From assembly GCA_025917655.1 (NCBI GenBank), contig CP084608.1:248001-312000 (forward strand): 64,000 nucleotides of DNA, in the 5' to 3' direction. Both the position numbers and the translations under genes were made by a program. The DNA comes from Chlorella sorokiniana. Lineage: Eukaryota > Chlorophyta > Trebouxiophyceae > Chlorellales > Chlorellaceae. The notes beneath the pieces are model-generated. The model was not told where the DNA came from. It searched no databases and was given only the letters and a program-made list of their open reading frames with translations. Below are positions 21,340-34,400 of the stretch, one piece after another. Position 1 is the stretch's first letter; every line of letters starts with the position of its first letter.

Positions 21340-24300
21340 TCATCGCACACGGGCCCCAGCGCTCACACAGCAGCAGCAGAGTCTCACCAGCGCATCAAAC
21401 AGCTGGTTCTGCAGCGTCTCCATGTCCGTGTTGTGCAGCTGCAGCAGGCGCAGGCTCTCGTCGGCCGCCTATATTTGGGTGGGTGTGGTGTGGGGGCAGC
21501 AAGGGAAGGTTAGGAAGGAAGGGTGGCAGATGGAGGATGCATGTGGGGGTGGATGCGAGCGGCTGTTGGCATTGAGTGAGTGAGGGTGAGCTGTTTTGGG
21601 GGGATCGGGGGGCCCATCAAAGACACGGCCGGAGCACAAGCCGGTGAAGAGGGCTCGCACGACGCAGCCGGCAGCGTCAATGCAAGGCAGTGCGGGGCGA
21701 CAGCCTGCCCGCCCACAGGCCCAACGGTCCGAGCAGTGCCCCCCCCCACACACACAACAAACACACGCACAAACACACGCACCTCCTGCGCCGCACTCCA
21801 CGCCTGCTCCAGAACCGCCGACCGCCGCCGCTCCTGCGCCGCCGCCTCGCGCGCCTCCTCCAGCGCCGCAGCCAGCTCATCCGGCAGCAGCGACCGGGCG
21901 GCGGCAACCTCCTGCCGCGCCTCGTCAAGCTGCGCCGCCAGCTGCGACGCCTCGGCCCGCGCAGCCTGCAGCTCGCTCGCCAGCGAGGACTTTTCGCTGC
22001 GAGCGCAACCACCTCCTGCAAGCGGGGCGGTGGACGTTTGGAGTTGAGCGTGGGCTGGGAAGGGAATTATTGGGAGGTGAGGAGGAGTCCACTAATTCGA
22101 ATGGGGGCTCTCAGGGCCGCCGCTGGAGTGCTCCAGGCGCTGCCGCAAGGGCCCCGTGCGAGTTGAATCAACTTGAATCAACGGCAACAGCACAAACGAG
22201 ATGAGATGAGGGTGCAGGTGCCTGGGGTTGCGCCTCACCCTCTGCGCCTCCTGCCGCATCGCCGCGCTGCGCTCACGCTCCACAGCCACCAGCGCGGAGG
22301 CGGCCGCCATCTCCTTGCGGGCGGCCTCGACGTCGGCCGCCATGGCCGCCGCCGCCGCCACCTCCTGCCGCACCTCCTCCAGCTGCTCGTCCAGGGCCGC
22401 CGCCTCCACCACGGCCTGTTCCCGCAGCGCCAGCAGCTCCTGCTGTACCGCCGTCAGCTCCGCGTCCCGCTCCTCCGCCGCCGCCTCCAGCTCCGCGAGG
22501 CGGGCCGCCAGCTGGGCGGCCTGCTGGCGGGCGGCGTCGGCGTCGGCGGCCGCGGCGGCCCGCGCGCCCTCCAGCGCCGCCCGCCGCTCGCGCTCGATCG
22601 ACAGCAGCGCGGAGGCTGCCGCCATCTCGCGCCGCGCCGCAATCACCTCTGCAGCCACGTCGGCCTCCTGGGCCGCGGTGCGCCCCAGCCGCCCGGCGGC
22701 CTCCACCGCCGCCTGCAGCGCATCACGTTGCTCCGCCAGCTCTCGCGCCTGTTTCAGCGCCTCGTCGCGCGCACGCGCCAGCGCCGCCGACCGCTCCCGC
22801 TCCACAGCCACCAGAGCGGAGGCCGCCGCCATCTCCTTGCGGGCGGCCTCCAGCTCGGCGGCGGCCGTGGCGGCGCCCGCCCCCTCCGACCGAGCCTCCT
22901 CCAGCGCCGCCGCCAGCTGCTGGGCCTGCCGCTGCGCCGCCTCCAGCTCCGCCTGCACGCTGTGCTTCTGGCCCAGCAGCGCCTCCGCTTCCTGCGAGAG
23001 GCAGTGGCAGCAAGGTTGCGGTGGGGGGTGCTCAGACCAGCCATTTGCCTTGCAAGCTCCCCCCCCGCCCAGCGCATCCTGGCAGGCCCGACTTGCTTGC
23101 TGCACCCCCATTATAATGGGCAGGCCTGCACCCCCACTAAAAAGAGAAAAGGAGAACATTCTGCTCCACCGACGACCCCCCTCCCCATCTCAACCATCTC
23201 AACCACACCTGCTGCGCCTCAGCCCAAGACTTTTCCAGCATCGCCGCACGGTCGGCGGCGTACTCGGCGTCCCCGCGCCGCCGCCGCCTCGCGCTTGGCG
23301 GCGTCCAGGGCCGCCGCCAGCTCAGCGGCGCGCCCCGCCAGCTCCCGGCCTCTTGCTGGGAGCCGGAGCGCAGGTCGGCAATCTGCGTGCGGCGGCGAGG
23401 AGGGGCAGAAGGAATAAGGGGAGTGGGAGGGGCGCGGCAGGGCGGCGGGGGGGAGGGAGCCGCGGTGGAAGCGCTGAAGATGTGGCGCAGCATCCACACG
23501 TGCTGAGGCAGCAGCCCGGCCGGCTGCCCCTGCACGCCGCAAGCCCCAAGCGGCCGCCGCGCGCCCCACACAGGGCAAACACCCCCACAGCATCCGCTGC
23601 GACTGATCTCAGCATGCCAACTTTGGTTAACAAAATAAAACAAGATAGAGAAGCTGGCCCACCTCCTCCCGCAGCGCGTCCACCTCCCGTTCCAGCTCAG
23701 CGGCGCGCCCCGACCCCGCGGTGGCCTCGGCCAGCGCGGCCTTGGCGGCGGCGGCGTCCTTCCAGGCAGCCTCCAGCTGGTCTGCCAGCTCGTTGGCGTG
23801 GCCCGACAGGCGCTGCACCTCCTGCTGCCACGACGTGCGCACCGAGGCGAGCTACAGTGTGCGGATTGAAGATTTGGGGGTGTGTGAGGTGCATGGTGGG
23901 TGGGTGAGGCATGCAACCGAACAGCCAGCCTGTTGTGAAGTGAGCAAGGATAGGTGTGGTGGATGGCAGGCGCAGCCCAGCAGCCTCCCCCTGGTTCGAA
24001 GGCAGGCACAGCAGCGCTACGGCTGCAAGAGGTAGGCATCAGCAAGGTGCAAGCCCCCTGCCCTGCTCAGCTGCCTGGCACCCGCACGTATTGCATGCGG
24101 CTGGCTCTGCCCACACACGCTCACGCCCCCTGCAGAGGGCGAGCCCATCCCGCTGGGGGAGCAGGCAGAGGCCACCCACCTGTTTCTCCGAGGCAGCCAT
24201 GGCTGCCAGCGAGAAGCGGGCCTCCTGGTCACGTGACTGCAGCGCCTCCTGCACTTCCGCAAGCTCCTGCTTGGGGGCAAGGAGGGCGAATGGATGGAGA

Positions 24301-27300
24301 AGGGGGTGGCGCAGGGGTTGGTGAGGCAGGGGGTGGGGGTTCAAGGAGCGTGTGGGTGTTCTCTCTAAGGTCCCCAGTACACACCCTTGGCTGCTACAGT
24401 AGACTGGGTTCACTGTATAAACAACCCCCATCTCCCCCCTCCAACCCACCCACCCACACAGCACCCACACAGCCCACCTGCTCCACCCGCTCCACCGCCT
24501 CGCTCCGCGTCTTCTGCGCCTCCAGCAGGCTCTTGGCGGCGGCGGCCGACAGCGCCTGCGCCTCCTCCACCTCCGACGCCAGCGCCGCCAGCCGCTGCCG
24601 CAGCTCCTGACGCTCCGCCTCCGCCTCGTCCAGGGTGCGCTGCCGCACAGACGACACCTGCGGTTGGTAAATTTTATGGGGGAAAAGGTGTGTGTGTGTG
24701 TTTTTTTGGGGGGGGATAGAGCATGGTGGCTTGTGGGGCCGCACTCGCTGCCAGAGCAGCAACCATGTGGGGGTTGCGGGCTGCATGCGGGCACCCACAG
24801 CGCGGCGGCAAGCCCCGCCCACCTCCTCCTCCAGGCGCTCCACGCGGTCCCGCAGGCGGTCCCGCTCGCCGACCGCAACCGCCAGCTCAGCGGCGGCGGT
24901 GGAGGCCTGCGGCACGTCAGCCACGAACACACAGTCAGCTTGGAGATCCAAGAACCGTGGAAAAAACGAAAGGGGGCAGCGGAGGCGTGGAATCCTGGTG
25001 CAACAGAGTGCCCATCCCGTGCTGCCACGCCAAACAAGCCGCTGCACTTATATCGGCCTGGCTTCGCCGCCCCTCCCCCAAACAAGCACACCACCACCAC
25101 CATCCCACCTTGTCTTCAGCCTCCTCCAGTTGCTGCTGCAGCTGCTGCCGCTGCCCCACCGCGGTCTCCAGTTCCCGCTCCAGCGCCTCCAGCGCGGCCT
25201 CCCGCTCGGCGGCGGCTGCGCCCTCCGCCTCCCGCTGCGCCTGCTGCGTCGTCGAACCGGAGCCCTGGAACTGCGGGGGCGGTTGTGGGCGAGGGGTGAG
25301 GGCGGGGAGGTTGAGGGGGGCTGATCGGCCCGAGCGCATGGCAGGGCCCACAGCTGCAGGGCACGTGCGTGGCAATTCCAACCAAAGCCCTTTCGAGACG
25401 CAAGAAGAGAGAAGGATTGAGCGGGGAACAACGGCTGGAGGTGGAAAGAACAGTTGCCAGCAGCATGCTTTTGTAAAACACATACCTCGCCGAGCTGGCG
25501 CCGCCCCCTCCAGCTCGTCCTGAGCGGCCGCCAGCTGGCGCCGCACCGCCGCCGCGTCGTCCTCTGCCGCCCGTGCCGCGTCCCGCAGCCGCGCGCGCCG
25601 CCGCCTCTGCCGCCTCCAGCGCCCGCCGCGCTTGCTCCGCGTCGCGAGCGGCGGAGTTGCGACCGTCAGCGGCATCCGCGGCAGCGCGACGGGCATCCTC
25701 CACCTCTCGGCCCAGTCGGAAAGCGGCGTCTTCCTTCCGTGCAAGGGCCTGCCGTGCGTCGTCTGCCTGGCGTTGCAGCTGCGCGGCAGCCGCCTGCTCC
25801 CGCCCCAGCTCCGCACGCAGGCCATCGGCCTCGCCGCGCAGCTGCCGGGCAGCTTCCTCCTGGCGACCGAGGGCGTCCCGCAGGCTGTCTGCCTCCCGGT
25901 GCAGCGCCGCCACAGCCGCTTCCTCGCGAGCCAGAGCTGCCCGCAGGTCGGAAGCATCCCGTGCAGCCGCCGCCGCCTCATCCTCACGCTGCGCCACCTG
26001 GCGCCGCAGCGTCTCCACCTCGCCCGCGCCGCGCCTGCCGCGCTTTCCTCCCGGCCAGCGCCTGCCGCGCGGCGGCGAGGTCGCCCCGCAAGCCAGCCGC
26101 CTCCCGCTCGGCCTGCCCCAGCTGCTGCCGCAGCGCGTCCGCTTCACGGCTCAGCCGCTCAGCCGCCGCCTCGCGATCCGAAAGCGCCCGCCGCACTCCG
26201 TCAGCCTCCCGCTGCGCCGCCGCCGCACGGCTCTCCGCCGCCGACAGCGCCGCCCGTGCCGAGTCAGCCTCAGCCGCCAGCCGCGAAATGGAAGAATCCT
26301 TATCGGCCAAGGCCTGGCGCAGGCCGTCGCATTCGTGCCGCAGCGCTTGCGCCGCGCTTTCCTCCTGCTCGAGGGCGCGCCGCGCCTCGTGCGCCTCGTG
26401 ACGCAGGTTCTGCGCGGCCGCCTCCTGCGCCGCCAGCTGCTTCCGCACGGCTTCCACCTCCTGCGGCGCCGGCCAAGAAGAAAGAACATGGCGCTCATGC
26501 GGTGCTGGCGACAGGCCGGCAGCAGCAGCAGCAGCAGCATCCAGCTGGCCCAGGAACAACACCACAATGTTATGTGCACATCATTGTTCACCGTCCAGCA
26601 AAAAGGCACGGTCTGACCCGGGCTTGAAGGTGTGCCAACCGCACAACTCACCTGCGCAGCCGCGGAACGAGCCTCCTCCAGCGCCGTCACCCGCTCTTGC
26701 TCCGCTCGCACCAGCTCGTGAGCAACAGCCGCCTCCCGCCGCGCCTCCTCCAGCTGCGACGCCAGCGCGTCGGTTTGCTGCGCCAGCTGGCGCTGCTCCT
26801 GCTGCGCAGCTTCGCGCAGCGAGCGCAGCTGCAGGGAGGCGGGAAAGCAATGGGGGAGGGGGGCAGCGGGGTGGACAAAGCAATCCGCAGGGTCATGTCC
26901 CACAGTCGGCTTGTATTGGCCGGGCCGGCCAGGCGCTCGCCGCCTTGTCAGTGCTTGCAGCAGGCGCGCTGAGCGGGCAGCTATGCATTGTGGGGTCGGC
27001 CAGCCACCCTCCAGCGCACGACCCCACCCCACACAATCGCAATCTCCCCACGTTGGGCGCAGAAGAGTGCCACAGACTCGAAAACATCGTTACAATTCAC
27101 CCAGCCAGCCACCCACCTCTGACTCCAGCTGGGCAAAGCGCTGCTGCAGCTCCTCGCGCTCGCCGGCGGCAGCCGCCAGCTGCGAGCCCAGGTTGCCAGC
27201 CTGCAGCGTTGGTGGCGAGGGGTGGGGTGGGGTGGGTGGGTGGGGCAGGGGGCGATGCGTGCGGGCACTGTGAGAGGAGCAAGAGGTGGAATCTCCCGTT

Positions 27301-30300
27301 TTGTTGCAGGGTTGGGCCTGCCATGAAGGGCGCACTTCACCCTCCCGGCCAAGTGCTGATGCACTGGCGGCGCGGGGCAGGCGACGCTGTGTGCTGGAGG
27401 GAGCCGAGCAGCCGCCCCGGGCAAGCAGCGGGCACAGAAGAGAGCGCAGCGGGCACAGAAGAGAGCGCAGCGCAGCGCAAGAAACCGCCCCCTCACCTTG
27501 CCCTCCGTTTCCGCCAGCTGCCCCTCCAGCCGGGTGCGCTCCTTCACCGCAGCCTCCAGCTGCGCCCTCACGGCGGCGGCGGCCTCCTGCTGCCCCGCAG
27601 CAGCGCTCCTCAGCTTCCCGCTGCTTCACCCGGGTGTCCTCCGCTTGGTGCGCCACTGTCTGAGCGGAGCGAAGCACGTTCTCCAGCTGCAAAGCAGGAA
27701 GCAAAGCATTGCGCAGGAGCAGGTTGCACAGGATGCTGGAGCAGGGCAGGAAAGAGTGTGTGCATGGGCGGGGGTGTTGAACCGATGCAGGCCAGCGTGG
27801 CGCCAAGCAGCCCAATAATCGCAACACAAGGCAGTCTGATTGCGAGTGTGCTGGATGCAGGCGGCGGGTAGCAGCAGCAACAAGTGCGCCAGCGACGGAG
27901 TGGTTTCGGCCGCCGCACCTCGCGCCGCAGGTGGTCCCGCTCCTTGGCGGCGGTGGCCGCCTGCGTGTTGGAGCGCTGCAGGCCTTGCTGGAGCTGCGGG
28001 CGGGGAGGGGGAGGCAGGGAACAGTTGTCGAAAGGAGCGCCAGGCAAGTATTCCAGGCAAGCACTGGTTGCTTAAATGCCCGTGGGAATGGGAAGAAGGT
28101 CCTCCCATCTTGCGTGACGCAGTGCGGCCCAGCCGGCCGCTTCTTCCCATCGCCGCCGTCGCCTGCAGCTCCAGCAGCCATGGGAACCGCCCTCACCTCT
28201 GCCAGCTGCTTCTTGTAGGCTTCGACCTCGTCCGCCCGCTGCCGCGCGGCGGCCGCCTGCTCCTGCGCCGACGACAGCTGGGAGCGCATCTGGGCCACCG
28301 CGGCCTCGGCAGCATCCTTGCTGGCCACCAGGGCCGCCGCAGCAGCCTCCGCCTCCTCCTTGGCCTGGCGCAGGTGAGTGGCGGCCGCTTCCTGTTCCGC
28401 CAGCTGAGCGCGCATGTCCTGCGCGACCTGCGGGGGAGGAAAGGGACGGAAACAGCGTAAAGGCAGCGTTGTTGGGGCGGGAGCCAAGGGGTGGAGAGGA
28501 GCCAAGGGGACGGGAGGGCACAGGATGAGGGGCAAGGGGGCTGGGTCCCGACACCACATGCCATGGAATGCTGACGCGGACAGACAACCACGTTTCGCCT
28601 CTACGCCCCCCCCCCACACACACACACACACAAACACACGCCCCCAGCCCGTCGCATCAAGTGAGAGCGCGGCACCGCCGGGCGCCGCACCTGCGCCATG
28701 CGCGTCATCTGCTGGCTCAGCACCACCAGCTGGTCCTGCAGCACCACCACCTTGCCCCGCAGCAGGTTGAGCAGCTGCTCCTGCGCCGCAACCTCCTCCC
28801 CGCTGGCCTCGTCCTCGCTGTCGCTGGCCGCCGCGATGTCCACCGCCGCCGCCGCCAGGCGCCCGCCGCCGCCTCGGACGCGCTGCGCGCCTCCTCCGCC
28901 GCCGCGGTGGCCTGCAGGGGCGGCAGCGACGGACGGCGTGTTGTGTCTAGACGCCTGTGCAAGAGTGGCAGGCACTGTTGGCAGAGTGGAACGCCAGGCA
29001 GACATGGAGAGCCAGGCAGGGGGCACGGAAGCGGAGCGAGCAGCAGGCGAGACAAAGCGAGGCGGTGCGACGAATACGCTGGGCGGCCATGCCTTGGCAA
29101 TGGCGGCCTGGGCGCGATGCAAGGCGGAGGCGGAGGCATCCCCGCCCGCCTGCGCCTCCAGCTGATCCTGCGCCGCGGCCGCTGCCGCCTGCGCTGCCAC
29201 AAGCTGCAAAGAGGAGGGGCAGCGCGATGCAGGCAGGAGGGTCAGCAGGCGCGTTTTGGCGGACATGGCGATACCGGCTGGCCGCAGGCAGGCAAGCAGT
29301 GGGGTCACAGCGACCGCTGCACCGAGCATGTCACTCAGCAGGGAAGACAAGCAGGCACGCACCTCCTTCTCAAAGGCAGCAAAGCGCTGCTGCAGCTGCT
29401 GCCGATCGGCCACCGACTCTGCCAGCCTGGCCTCCAGCTCAGCAGTCTGCACAGCATCGCACAGCATGGCCTGGCAAGGTTCAGGCGCAGGGCCTCGATC
29501 CCAAAAAAGATTCGGGGAGTGAAGCCAAAGCAGCCACAGGCAGCTCGCTCCACAGCAGCAGCTCAAGCCCGCTAAGCACGCGGGCAACGGTTGGTTCGGA
29601 AAGAAAATTCACGGCAGGGCGGGCTGCTTTGTGTCAACACTCGGCAGCACAGAGCACAAAGCCAGTCCAGGCGGCGGCTGAGACGGCGCAGGAGCAGCAG
29701 CACCCACCCTGCCCTGCGCCTGCTGCAGCTGCTGCTGCACCGCCTCCCTCTCCGAGGTGGCGGCATCCAGCTCCTCCTGCAGCTTCTTGGCAGCCGCCTC
29801 CTGCTGCCCCAGCTGCTGCCGCATGTCTTCCGCCACCTGCTTGGCAATGGAAGGGGGGCGGGGGTTGGCGGGGAGGAGGGGCAGGACATCAGAAGTGCAG
29901 GTAGCCGCAAACGACACCTAGCGACAAGCACAGCGCAGGCCCGGCCTGGCCGACTGCAAGAAAGATGGCTTGCATGTGATGTTGCAGTAACAAAGGCAGT
30001 ACCACGGCCACCTCTTCAACAGCCGCGGAAGGGGGCTTCAAGCATGGGAACTGCCACAACTGGGCAAGGTGAGCAAGCGGCAGCGCGTCGCTCAAGGGGA
30101 GCAGCACTAGAGCAGCAGCCGCCACGCACCTCCACCGTAGTGTGCATCTGCTGCATCAGCACTTTCAGCTGGTCCTGCAGCACCGACACCTTGCCCCGCA
30201 GCTGCTCCAGACGCTTCTCCTGCTGCTCAGCCCTCTTCACCGCAGCCCGCTCCGCTTTCTTCGCCGCCACCAGCTCGGCCTTCTTGACAGCCATCACGTC

Positions 30301-30798
30301 GGCCTTTTTGTTTGGCGAAGGCGGCGGCGTGCGGCCCGAGGCCGCCTCCAGCTCCGCTGCAGTGTCTGACACGGCAGTGGCCTGCAGAGAGGGAGGTGCG
30401 CGGCAGGCGGCAACGGCGGCACCTGGCGGTCAGGAGGCTGTCGGAGGCAGCGGGTGACAGCCCTAGAAATGGAGATACCCCTGCTGACAACCTGCTGAAC
30501 GGTTACGCTGCACCGTGCTTCAGTGAGACACGGCAGCAAGTGCCGGGCTGGGCTGCGCTGGGTGCAGGCGCCACAGGTGTGGTGCTCGGCCAGCAAGCCG
30601 CCAACGGCACAGCAGGGCAGGGGAACGGCTGCAGCTGCTCACGGGCTTGTCTGGCGGGGCGGCATTGTCGCCTGAGGATGCCCATAGAATCGTGGCGCGG
30701 CCTGCATTGGGCCGTCTGGCCCGCAAACGGGTGACGGGCCGGTGTGCCACAAGCCCCAGGCTGCCCTGGGGGCGTTGCGTGGCCACCACTTGCTGCAT
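21340..30798 (-). CDS. Plastid-targeted giant coiled-coil protein (filament/MFP1-like)
   Basis: A very long alpha-helical rod. Exon 1 (30798-30643) encodes a transit-type leader: Met-Gln-Gln start, Arg/Ala/Thr-rich, almost no acidic residues. Exon 2 (30381-30130) joins in phase and opens the rod with a Lys-rich stretch (NKKADVMAVKKAELVAAKKA) and RGKVSVLQDQLKVLMQQM. More than a dozen exons follow (for example 29839-29708), nearly all heptad coiled coil rich in Ala, Glu, Gln, Arg and Leu. The block at 26460-25600 carries about 22-residue repeats (EADGLRAELGREQAAAAQLQ type). The block at 22850-22250 repeats EMAAASALVAVERERSAA. The last clear exon has ESLRLLQLHNTDMETLQNQL and an in-frame TGA at 21340-21342. 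A stromal or thylakoid structural role, like MAR-binding filament protein 1, is inferred from leader plus rod only. A frame slip lies near 28870, and exon limits are approximate. Confidence 0.68.
28611..28638. repeat. CA microsatellite in an intron
   Basis: Tract of CA dinucleotides after a C run, inside an intron of the coiled-coil gene. Similar CA/GT tracts occur at 42417-42433, 42485-42503 and 42720-42733 in introns of the unassigned minus-strand gene. Simple repeats in introns appear to be a general habit of this genome. Confidence 0.9.
28693..30381 (-). repeat. Internally duplicated coiled-coil modules
   Basis: Within the coiled-coil gene, RGKVSVLQDQLKVLMQQM (about 30200-30140) is echoed by RGKVVVLQDQLVVLSQQM (about 28770-28700). 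QVAEDMRQQLGQQEAAAK (29839 onward) is echoed by QVAQDMRAQLAEQEAAAT (near 28430). DRQQLQQRFAAFEKE (near 29400) is echoed by EREELQQRFAQLESE (near 27130). Order and exon position are preserved, so a multi-exon block was probably duplicated. Confidence 0.75.
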
Positions 30799-31452
30799 GG
30801 CAGGCTGCAAGTCGAACAAAGCGGTAGCCGAAAGCCGGGCAGAACCCCAGTTGCTGCGGCTGCCACCGTGGCGGCCTGTGTTAACAACGGGCGCAACAGC
30901 ACAACACCAGTTCTCCTGAGGGCGGCATTACAGCCCGATCGCGAACAACAGCCTGTTCTGCGGGCCATTCATCAGTTCAAAGGCGGTTTTGAGTGGGTTT
31001 CCGCCCGTTGCCATCGCAGCCCCACGCCGGGTGCCGAGCCTGCCGTCTTCCAGCCCCCATCTGATGTTTTGAGTTCCCGACAGGCTGATAATATCGTTGA
31101 GCGGCGACTCAAGCCAGCAGACGCGCTCATGCATGAGGGTTTCGGCACTGGCAGCCCCGCCTCTAAACACCGACAGCTGCGGCGCCCGGCAGCTTGCTTC
31201 CAGATTTCCGGGCTACAAGCCGAAGCCTTGTATGCTTGTCACAATAAGAGCGCATATTATGGTGGTCAGACAGTCGGAGAGCATGGTATCACTATCAGTA
31301 CTTGGTTTTGCGGACGGCCACGGCCTGCGTCCGCGACAGCGCGCTTGCTGGATCCCTTTTATAAGTGCCAGAGGGCTCTGTATAGTCAAGGTACCTGGTA
31401 GGTCGGGGTCGCTGGTACTGGGATGCTGTCCTGTATAATTTTCAGGCCTGCG
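30799..31452. other. Intergenic; no supported gene
   Basis: Open frames exist on both strands (30742-31401 plus, 30928-31170 minus). They lack recognisable motifs and conflict with each other. The part next to 30798 is presumably promoter and 5' leader of the coiled-coil gene; the part next to 31452 is 3' flank of the sialidase-like gene. Confidence 0.5.
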
Positions 31453-34400
31453 TCAAGGGCTGAGGTACCGCCTGAAGTTGGCAATGCGCTTGAACGTGAT
31501 CTGGTTGCTGTCGTGGTAGCTGTGTGCGCCGTCGTAGGCCGTGCGGATGGCGGCGAGAAGGTCGGAGCCGTCTATCACTATGTCTGCGGGGCGCGGAGTG
31601 CATGTGTGTGTGCGGGGGAAGGGGGTGGAGGGGGCGGGGGCGCCAGAAGTCGCCTTCGGCCTTCCTTTCTGGCCAACGGTGAAGGTGCCAGCAGCAGCAC
31701 GACAGCACCGCAGCCGGCCCCACCAGCGTAGTGGTACCCCGTGTGCCACAGGCTCTGCTCCCAGGGAAGCCCGTCGTTAGGCAGCAGCACGGTGGCGCCA
31801 ATGCGCCAGTCCAGCAGGTTCCGGGAGTGGGCCTGCGGGGGGCCGGGTGGCAGCAGGCTGCATCTTGCAGGCAGCGGGGCAGGCGCAGGCGCAGGCGGTG
31901 CGCATGGGGAGGGTGCGGAGCAGGCAACAAGGACACGCCAGCGTTGGCCAAGGCGCGGCTGCCTGGATGACGCCGTCGCCCATCCGCACAGGCATCTAGT
32001 TGCAAAGGGGCCACCAGCGGATCCAAGAGCGGCGCTGTCGGGGCGGCTTCTAGCGCCCAGCCCAGGGCCAGCCGAGGGGCAGTGCGACGCTCTTGAAAGG
32101 TGTGCTGTTGTGGGGAGCGGCGGCAGCACCCACCAGCACCAGGATGTTGCGGGCGTCGGGGTTGGAGCCGTAGCGATCGATGGAGGGGTTGGTCAGCGCC
32201 ACGTACCGCCCGCTGGCAGCATCGTACCTCACCTGGACGCGTGGTGGACGCACACAGGGGTGGGCCAAAACAGTGTGGTGAACAGTCAGGGAAAGTTGGG
32301 GATCAGACAATGTGCCCACATTATGGCAGGGCAGCAAGCCAAGTTCAAAGCAATCATCTGCATTATCAAGCGCAGGCCCAGCTTGGGAGGGCAGGTGCAG
32401 CTGCAGGGAAGCTGCAGGGCCGCCCGGCAGGAGCACCTGAAACTTGTTGCCGCCGCCCGGCATGTCCAGGAAGCCGTGCCAGCGCAGCGGACGCGGCGGC
32501 GCCGAGGGGTCGGCCGCCCAGCGCGCCCACGCAGGCTCCTGCTCTCCCACACCCTCGCCCTCCTCGCTCACGCTTGCCGCCGCTGCCGACTCCTCTCGAC
32601 TCATGCGCAAGTAATGCTGCGCACTGCTGGCCGTTGCCCCCGTCCCTTGCACGAGCAGCTGCCGTGCCACTGCGGCGACTGCGTCCTCCGCCGCCGCCGC
32701 CTGCTCATCTGCCGGCGGCGAGCCCAGCTTGAACAGGCAGGCCTGCTGCAGGCCGTACAGGCGTCCCTGAGCGTCAAACACGCGGCAGCGTAGCAGCAGG
32801 CCCACGCCGCCGCCGAAAGGCAGCCGCACTGCACACATGGGAGGGCAGAGGGGGGTTCAGGGCCACACCCTGCGTGAGATGGGCAGCGGCAGCGCAACGC
32901 GCAGCTGCATCTGGCTGACGGGTGCGGCAGCAGAGCGCAGCCTGTCTAGCAGCGACGTCTGCAAAGCCTGCCCAGCAGCACCAGAGATATGACGGCAGAG
33001 GGGGCCGCACCGCCCACCTGCGTTGCCTTCCAGGTAGCCGCCGCTGCTCACTGGGCCCGGCACCCACGGGAAGCATGGCGGTGCTGGGGGCAGGATCAGG
33101 GAGGGGGATTTTGTGGGGGGTGGGGCGGGTGGGTTGAGGGTCCAGGGGGCGTGCAGCAGGGGATGGGGCGGCTGCCGGCAGCGCAGCAAGCCGCCCGCCC
33201 TCCCAGAGCAAGCCAGAACCAGCAGCAAGCTGCGCATTCTGCACAGCGTGGCCTGCAGGCGCTGCCAAGAGCGAGCCGCAGCCGACACAGATAATCTCGC
33301 TGCCTGGCAGAGATGCGTAATCACACTGGCCATGCAACACACTGCTGGGCACCACTGTCCACTAGCGCCAACACACCGCTGGGCTGCGCCCGCTGTACCG
33401 CAATGCGCTGTTGGGCTGCGCGCAGCTGCGCCTGTTGTACTGCAACGCGCCGCCGGGCCGCACCTGTCGAACTGGTAGGCACGGGTGGCGGACCAAGCGG
33501 CCGGATCCAGCAGGTCGCCGCCCGCCGCCGCGTGGATCAGCAGCGCATGGAAATCCTGCGGCCAGCGCAGGGCGTCGCACCTGCGGGGAGGAGCAATGCA
33601 CCGCCCGCCGGGCCCAAGCGAGGGAGTGGGGACAGAGCTAGGGGCTGGAGGGGGCTGGGAGGCGAGCCAGCAGGGGCGGCTGCTTTGCTCAAACCGCCGC
33701 TGGCAAAGGCAAGGCACCGGAAAGGCGCGAGCCGCTGTGGCAGGAGAAGGCCGCAAGGGGCATTGCGAGGAGCCAGCAGGGCCCTCACCACAGCTCCATG
33801 CCGCGCCACAGGCGGCCGCCCTCCAGCAGCACCGGCACCGCGCCTGCACACGGGTGGTGCGACAGAATAAGTGGGCGGCTGCCTGCTTGAGCTGTGGTTA
33901 AGCGCAGCGCCTTGCTCGGGAGCGACTTGGGAAGAGGGTTGGCCAAGAAAAAAATGACATTGAAGAGGAGGATAGAGAAGAGGCGGACAAAAGACCCACT
34001 CCCTCCCGTATCCGCCGCCTCCCGGCCGCCCTGCTGCCGGCCCTCCGCCCTGCCCAGCAGCCCCGCGCACCCGTTGCAAACTGGCAGCCGGGCGGCGGCG
34101 CCATCAGCGAGGAGCGGTTCCAGGTGAGGCCGCCGTCCAGGGAGCGGGCGATGCTGACGGCGTTGCGGAAGCTGTACATGTCGTCTGTGCCCAGAAGGTA
34201 CAGCGCACCTGCGGTACAGAGGTGGGAAGAAAGCGCGGGAGCAGGGACCATGTTGGGGGTGCCATCGGGAGGCCAGGCAAAAAGGTTTCAGGTGTCGAGG
34301 CAGCCAGCTGGCGTGCAAGCTGTCGGATGAGGGCTGCGCTCTCCGGCCGTTGCACCCGTCCAGCGGGGGACCGCCTCGCCAGGAACGAATGGCTCGCCGC

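Noticed and set aside
22228-23907. Open frame of 559 codons (+) rich in Ser/Ala/Arg
   Set aside because: It is the antisense shadow of the coiled-coil gene; heptad Glu/Ala codons read backwards give this composition.
27090-28637. Single open frame of 515 codons (-) as one exon
   Set aside because: Only parts of it are coiled coil. The rest translates introns with donor and acceptor sites, so the frame is open by chance across several introns.
28611-28638. CA tracts as possible Z-DNA regulatory elements
   Set aside because: They lie in introns and are simple microsatellites found throughout the window. Nothing links them to regulation.
30742-31401. Open frame of 219 codons (+)
   Set aside because: Overlaps the leader exon of the coiled-coil gene on the other strand and shows no motif. 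I could not support a gene.
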